Below, one piece after another: positions 59,674 through 64,000 of a stretch of DNA of 64,000 nt. The translations under genes were made by a program, and so were the position numbers. A model generated the notes under the pieces. That model worked only from the letters and a program-made list of their open reading frames with translations, was not told where the DNA came from and did not search any database. Position 1 is the first letter of the stretch, and each line of letters opens with the position of its first letter. Origin of the DNA: Heterohyrax brucei (taxonomy: Eukaryota; Chordata; Mammalia; Hyracoidea; Procaviidae). The DNA lies in assembly GCA_028571685.1 (NCBI GenBank), contig CM053144.1, positions 95,634,171 through 95,698,170 on the forward strand, read 5' to 3'.

Positions 59674-60215
59674 GACCCACAAGAGTGGGTGCTTACATCG
59701 ACTTGGGACCGGAAGAACTGGATGGTGCCCGGCCACCGCCAGTGATAGCCACGATGGAGCTCACAGAGAGGAGTCTCACTGGCAACCCAAGAATAAAAAG
59801 GGGTGCATCATGAGATCTCCACTAAAAGACCTCAATTGATGGTCCAGTGGTTTGGGGGTTCCTCTGAGAGCATGGCCCCCGGCCCTGATGCTGCCCTTTC
59901 CCATAAATTATAACAAAGGTCCACTCTTTGGACAGGAATGGATTGGACTTGGCAATGCAGAGTGACCATATATTGGAAGCACTTTGTGGTTCTGTACATC
60001 TATAGGATATCATCTTGCTGACCTCTGGCTGGAGGAAGGGGAGTGGATGGAGAGGAAGGGGAAAGGAGGCTGTTGGGAGGATGAGACATGTATGGAGCAG
60101 AGAGGAATAGTGTGCTGTCACCGGACAGGGAGAGCAGTGGAAGCTGCACATAGGGGGGCATGTAAATTTATACGGGAATGTACATTTTCACTGAGTTATG
60201 TTAAATAAAAAAAAA
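59674..60215 (+). mobile_element. L1 3' UTR insertion in a SINE
   Basis: A 542-bp L1 end (GACCCACAAGAGTGGGTGCT onward, TTAAATAAA then A tail) closely parallels 23562-24100. It is bounded by AAAATTCTCTCAATGGCAA at 59655-59673 and AAAATTCTTTCAATGGCAA at 60215-60233, a target-site duplication with one mismatch. No coding part is included. Confidence 0.93.
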
Positions 60216-60238
60216 AAAATTCTTTCAATGGCAATGAG

Positions 60239-60904
60239 TATTTATAATATACAACAATTATAAACAATTATTTTTCTCTACATTCATGAACTAGTATAGC
60301 TATAGCAGGAAAAATTCTCTAGGGTAAAATATTTTAAAAGTTGTTCTTTTTAATATTAATTTCTATTTTTAGCATTCAGATTTCATCAAGAATGCCTATA
60401 ACAGAGAAATTTTATTATTGAGTTTTTATATTAATCTCTACAGTTAAAACACAGCTAATTTCAAGCAAGTTTTACTACGTGTTTTATTTTTAAAGATTTA
60501 ACTCTTGTTACTCAAATTTTAAAAATTTGCTATGATTTCACAAGTTCTAGGTTACATGAATATATTCTTTTAAATATCCTTATTGTTTGTATAAGTTACT
60601 GACGAGAATCAATATGCTATGTTTGCATAGTCACCAGAGTGAGTTTATGTTTGCAGAACTCTTTAGAATTCGCAGTGCTTTTATTTTTGCATTATCTTAT
60701 TTAATCCTTCCCCTAAAAGACATATTATTATCATTGCTATTTAACTGATGTTCCCATCTTGGACAGCCTGGCCTTCGACTGATACCCTTCCTCCCACTCT
60801 CCATTTGGTATTAAAATGAGTTTGAATTTAGATCTGGCTGCTCTAGAATGGACTTCACTTATTGGCTTTCTTGTTGTTTGTACAGCTTAAGTTATATTAG
60901 CTCA
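60239..60904. other. Intergenic; possible MIR at 60640-60760
   Basis: CTTTATTTTTGCATTATCTT-like and TATTATTATCATTGCTATTT, AACTGATG look like a decayed MIR. The rest shows nothing. Confidence 0.4.
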
Positions 60905-61065
60905 ACTAGTCTGGTGTAGTGGTTAAGTGAGAGTGTAGAGGTAGAGTGTAGAGGTCAGCAGTTTGAATCCAACAGGCCTCCTTGGAAACTCTACGGAACA
61001 GTTCTACTCTGTTCTGTAGAGGCATTATGAGTCAGAATCAATTCAACTGCAATCGTTTGGGTTCA
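60905..61065 (+). repeat. AfroSINE
   Basis: AGTCTGGTGTAGTGGTTAAG, then a small internal duplication of GAGTGTAGAGGT, CAGCAGTTTGAATCCAACAG, CCTTGGAAACTCTACGGAAC, TATGAGTCAGAATCAATTCA. Confidence 0.92.
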
Positions 61066-61554
61066 GTTCAATCTGAAAAAAAGAAAATTGTTCTGCTGTG
61101 CCCTTATTCAAAATATCACACTCATGCTAAAGGTCACAGGATAAATTAGCTAAAAGATTATAATTAAGACTTTTGACAGTTACGTTATTTGAGACAATGA
61201 TCTCCAGTTACATCTATGCTGTTGTTCTTAGTTTAAATTACAATGCTGGTAGAAAAATTCAGACAAACTAGCTGGGAGCTTAACTAAGAAAAACTACAGT
61301 AAAATTTTTAGAAGCTAAGATATTAGAAATGTGGTAATCTGATTAAGGGAAAAGAAATGTGAAAACATTTGTTAATTAAATTTCTGCTTTTAGTCCTTTA
61401 TATTAAAACATTTATAAAGTGTGTTAGTCTAGTTTTTTCCAGAGTAAGTTCAGAAGGGTTAAAATAATTCAGTCTTATTAAGAAATAATTAACAGTTCTG
61501 CACTGATTGCATTAAACAGTAGGTTTTTGTTTGTTTTTTCATGATAAAGTTTCT

Positions 61555-61852
61555 AAGTCATCTGGTACTGCTCTAACAGAAAAACCATGAGTGGATGGCT
61601 TTAACAAAGAAAAGTTTATTCTTACACAGCCCAGTAAGCTGTATGTCCCAATTCAGGGTGTCCACTCCAGCATAAGGTTTTCCCTCTTTGTCAGTGCTAA
61701 GAGCAGCTCTTGGTCTTGCATCAATCTTTGGTCAGGGAGCACATTGGCACAGGAACCTCAAATATGAAGAACATGCTCTACTCTTAGTACGGTTTTCTTT
61801 ATAATGCTATGAAATCCCCAACTCTCTGCTTGCTTCCCTTTCCTTTTATCTC
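61555..61852 (-). mobile_element. MaLR-like LTR fossil, interrupted by L1
   Basis: Reverse copy of the same LTR family (TCATCTGGTACTGCTCTAAC, GATGGCTTTAACAAAGAAAA). Its remaining part is displaced or lost where the L1 at 61853 begins. Decayed. Confidence 0.78.
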
Positions 61853-64000
61853 TTTTCTTTTTTATTAAATAAAAAAATGAAAGTGTACATACTCTGTGCT
61901 TACAACACTGGGTTAAGAGAGGAGAAGTACACAAGTTGTGTCGAAGTCCCATTAACACTCATCTTTGTACTAATGTGTATTGTCACCAATTTCACCCTAC
62001 CAAATTTCTAACAATTACCTAATCTAAACCCTTGCCCCTTGCCTTCCTGCTCTCCCACCTTCCTCACCCTTATAGCTGTCAAACAGTCTTTTCTATTATG
62101 TATGAGTATGCTTTTAAGTTTTTATCATAGGGGTCTCATATAATAATTGTCCTTCTGTCGCTGACTAGTTTCACTCAACATGATGTCCTCCAGTTGAGAC
62201 CAAATTGAAAGATGTTTCCTGCTATCATCGTTGTTCTTTATCAGTGTATAGTACTCCATGGAGTATATGTACCAAAGTTTACCCATCCATTCTTCTGTTG
62301 TTGGGCATCTGGGTTGATTCCAAATTTGTGCTATCGTGGACTGTGCTGCAATGAACATTTGTGTGCATGTAGCAGTTGGTGTGAATGGCTTTGATTTTGT
62401 AGGATATAATCTGAGCAGAGGAATTACTGGGTCAAATGATATATCTATATCCATTATTTTAAGCGCCAAATTGCTTTCCAAAGAGGTTGCACCATTCTGC
62501 AATCTCACCAACAGTGAAGGAGAGTTCCAATCTCTCCACAGCCTCTCCAACATTTATTGTTTTGTGTTTTTTGGATCATGGCCAATCTTGTTGGGGTGAG
62601 GTGGTATCTCACTGTTGTTTTGATTTGAATTTCTTTAATAATTAATGATCATGAACATGTCTGCGTGTGTTTTTTGGCTGCCTGGATCTCCTCTTTAGAG
62701 AAGTGTCTGTCCATCTCCTTTGCCCATTGCTTAATTGGATGATTTGTCTTTTATTGATATTTTGTAGAACCTTATATGTTATGGAGATCAGGCATTGGTC
62801 TGACATAGAGTTGCCAAATATTTTTTTCCATTCTGTAGGTAGTCTTTTAATTCTTTTGATGAAGTCTTTGGATGAGCAGAAGTGTTTGATTCTTATTAAT
62901 TCCCATTTATCTATTTTCTCTTCTGATGAATGTGTTTGTCAGATTTTGAAGTCTGTCTATATTGCATATTAAAACATCCATTGTTGACCCTATCTTATCT
63001 TGGATGAGCTTTATCGTTTTAGCTTTTATATTCAGGTCTTTTATCCAATTTGAGTTGATTTTTGTATAAGGTCTTGTTTGTATATGGGTCTTGTTTCAAT
63101 TTTTTGCAAATGGATATCCAATTATGCCAGCACCATTTGTTAAAGAGACTGTTCTTACCCCAGTTCAAAATCTTAGGACCTTTGTCAAATATCAGCTGTT
63201 CATAAGAGGATGGTGGCATCTCTGGGGTCTCTGCTTTGTTCCATTGGTCTATATGTCTCTTTTTGTACCAGTACCAGGCTGTTTTGACTACTGTGGCAGT
63301 GTAATAGGTTTTAAAGTCAGGTAGTGAGAGGCCTCCCAGCATGTTCTTCTTCAGTAGTGCTTTACTTATTTGGAGTTTATTCCCTTTCCAAATACAGCTG
63401 ATAATTTGTTTCTCCATCTCATTAAAAAATGTTGTTGGAATTTGTATTGGGATTGCATTATATAAGTAGAATGCTTTGGGCAAAATAGACATTTTCACAA
63501 TATTGAGTCTTCCTATCCATGAGCAGGCAGATTACTCCACTTAGGTAAGTCTCTCCTAGTTTCTTGTAGCAATGTCTTGTAGTTTTCTCTGTAAAGATCT
63601 CTTATTTCTCTAGATTTATTCCTAGGTATTTTATCTTCTTGGGGGCTATAGTAAATGGAATTGATTTGGTGATTTCTTCATTAATAATTTTGTTGTTGGT
63701 ATAAAGGAATCCTACTGATTTAGTTATGTTTATCTTGTATCCCGATACTTTGCTGAATTCTTCTATTAGCTCTAATAGTTTACTTATGGATTTCTTTGGA
63801 TTCTCTGTATAACAATCATGTTGTTTGCAAAGAGGGAAATCTTTACTTCTTCAGTGCCAGTATGGATGCCTTTTATTTCTTTGTCTTGTCTAATTGCTCA
63901 GGCTAGAACTTCTAGCACAATGTTGAATAGAAGTGGTGAGAGTGGGCATCCTTGTCTAGTTCCCGTTCTCAAAGGGAATTCTTTCAGACTTTCACCATTC
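61853..64000 (-). mobile_element. L1, minus strand, continues past window end
   Basis: The left end is a T-rich 3' tail with TTTATTAAATAAAAAAATG, then a short 3' UTR, then ORF2 on the minus strand. Readable blocks from the C-terminus upstream: [40 protein letters not shown], then [20 protein letters not shown] and [20 protein letters not shown]. Further in, at about 63800-63850, the RT catalytic loop reads FANNMIVI instead of FADDM. The frame is broken in several places. It is inserted in the LTR copy at 61555. Confidence 0.93.

Noticed and set aside
62125-63498. Two minus-strand frames of 142 and 159 codons as genes
   Set aside because: Both are L1 ORF2 pieces of the element at 61853-64000.
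44891-64000. Start of the next gene (MYO6) or its promoter
   Set aside because: No CpG-rich promoter, coding exon or splice structure is seen before the window ends in an L1.

Overview
The window is mammalian nuclear DNA, AT-rich and repeat-dense, with one spliced protein gene on the plus strand. The tRNA-derived SINEs that fill it are the AfroSINE type of Afrotheria. Together with the L1 and RTE families seen here they point to an elephant or close relative; the species cannot be fixed from the sequence alone. No bacterial gene, CRISPR array, operon or riboswitch is present.

Gene content. Positions 928 to 44050 hold the last 15 coding exons of SENP6, the SUMO2/3-chain-specific isopeptidase. 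The exons join without a phase conflict and give 783 residues plus a split first codon, about human residue 330 to the natural stop. The His, Asp and Cys of the catalytic triad are all present, so this is a working gene. The first coding third and the promoter lie upstream of the window. The 3' UTR starts at 44051, with polyadenylation signals at 44339 and 44868. From about 45 kb to the end I see no gene. From knowledge of human 6q14.1 this should be the interval between SENP6 and MYO6, but MYO6 itself is not in view.

Repeat layers. (1) Mammal-wide fossils: MIR, L2-like, MER5-like and old L1. An old plus-strand L1 spans about 15.2-20.45 kb and is broken up by later insertions. (2) Mariner elements: one near-complete copy (1441-2700) and two copies of a non-autonomous derivative whose two arms are long inverted copies of the same 3' end (20460-20878 and 27371-27930). 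(3) RTE LINEs (15.7-17.5, 38.0-39.0, 50.5-51.0 and 56.2-56.5 kb), whose 3' tail is shared by the SINEs. (4) About 25 AfroSINE copies or fragments with at least three kinds of 5' head. (5) L1 3' portions, several with clear target-site duplications: 17890-19975, 21355-24125, 33299-34744 and 59674-60215. The last L1 runs off the window end. (6) Four MaLR-like LTR fossils.

I found no undescribed system with a new function. The observations most worth checking are the shared long-inverted-repeat mariner derivative, a 29-bp tract shared by an RTE copy and a SINE 640 bp apart, an L1 inserted just past a weak SENP6 splice donor, and different SINE heads sharing one RTE-type tail.
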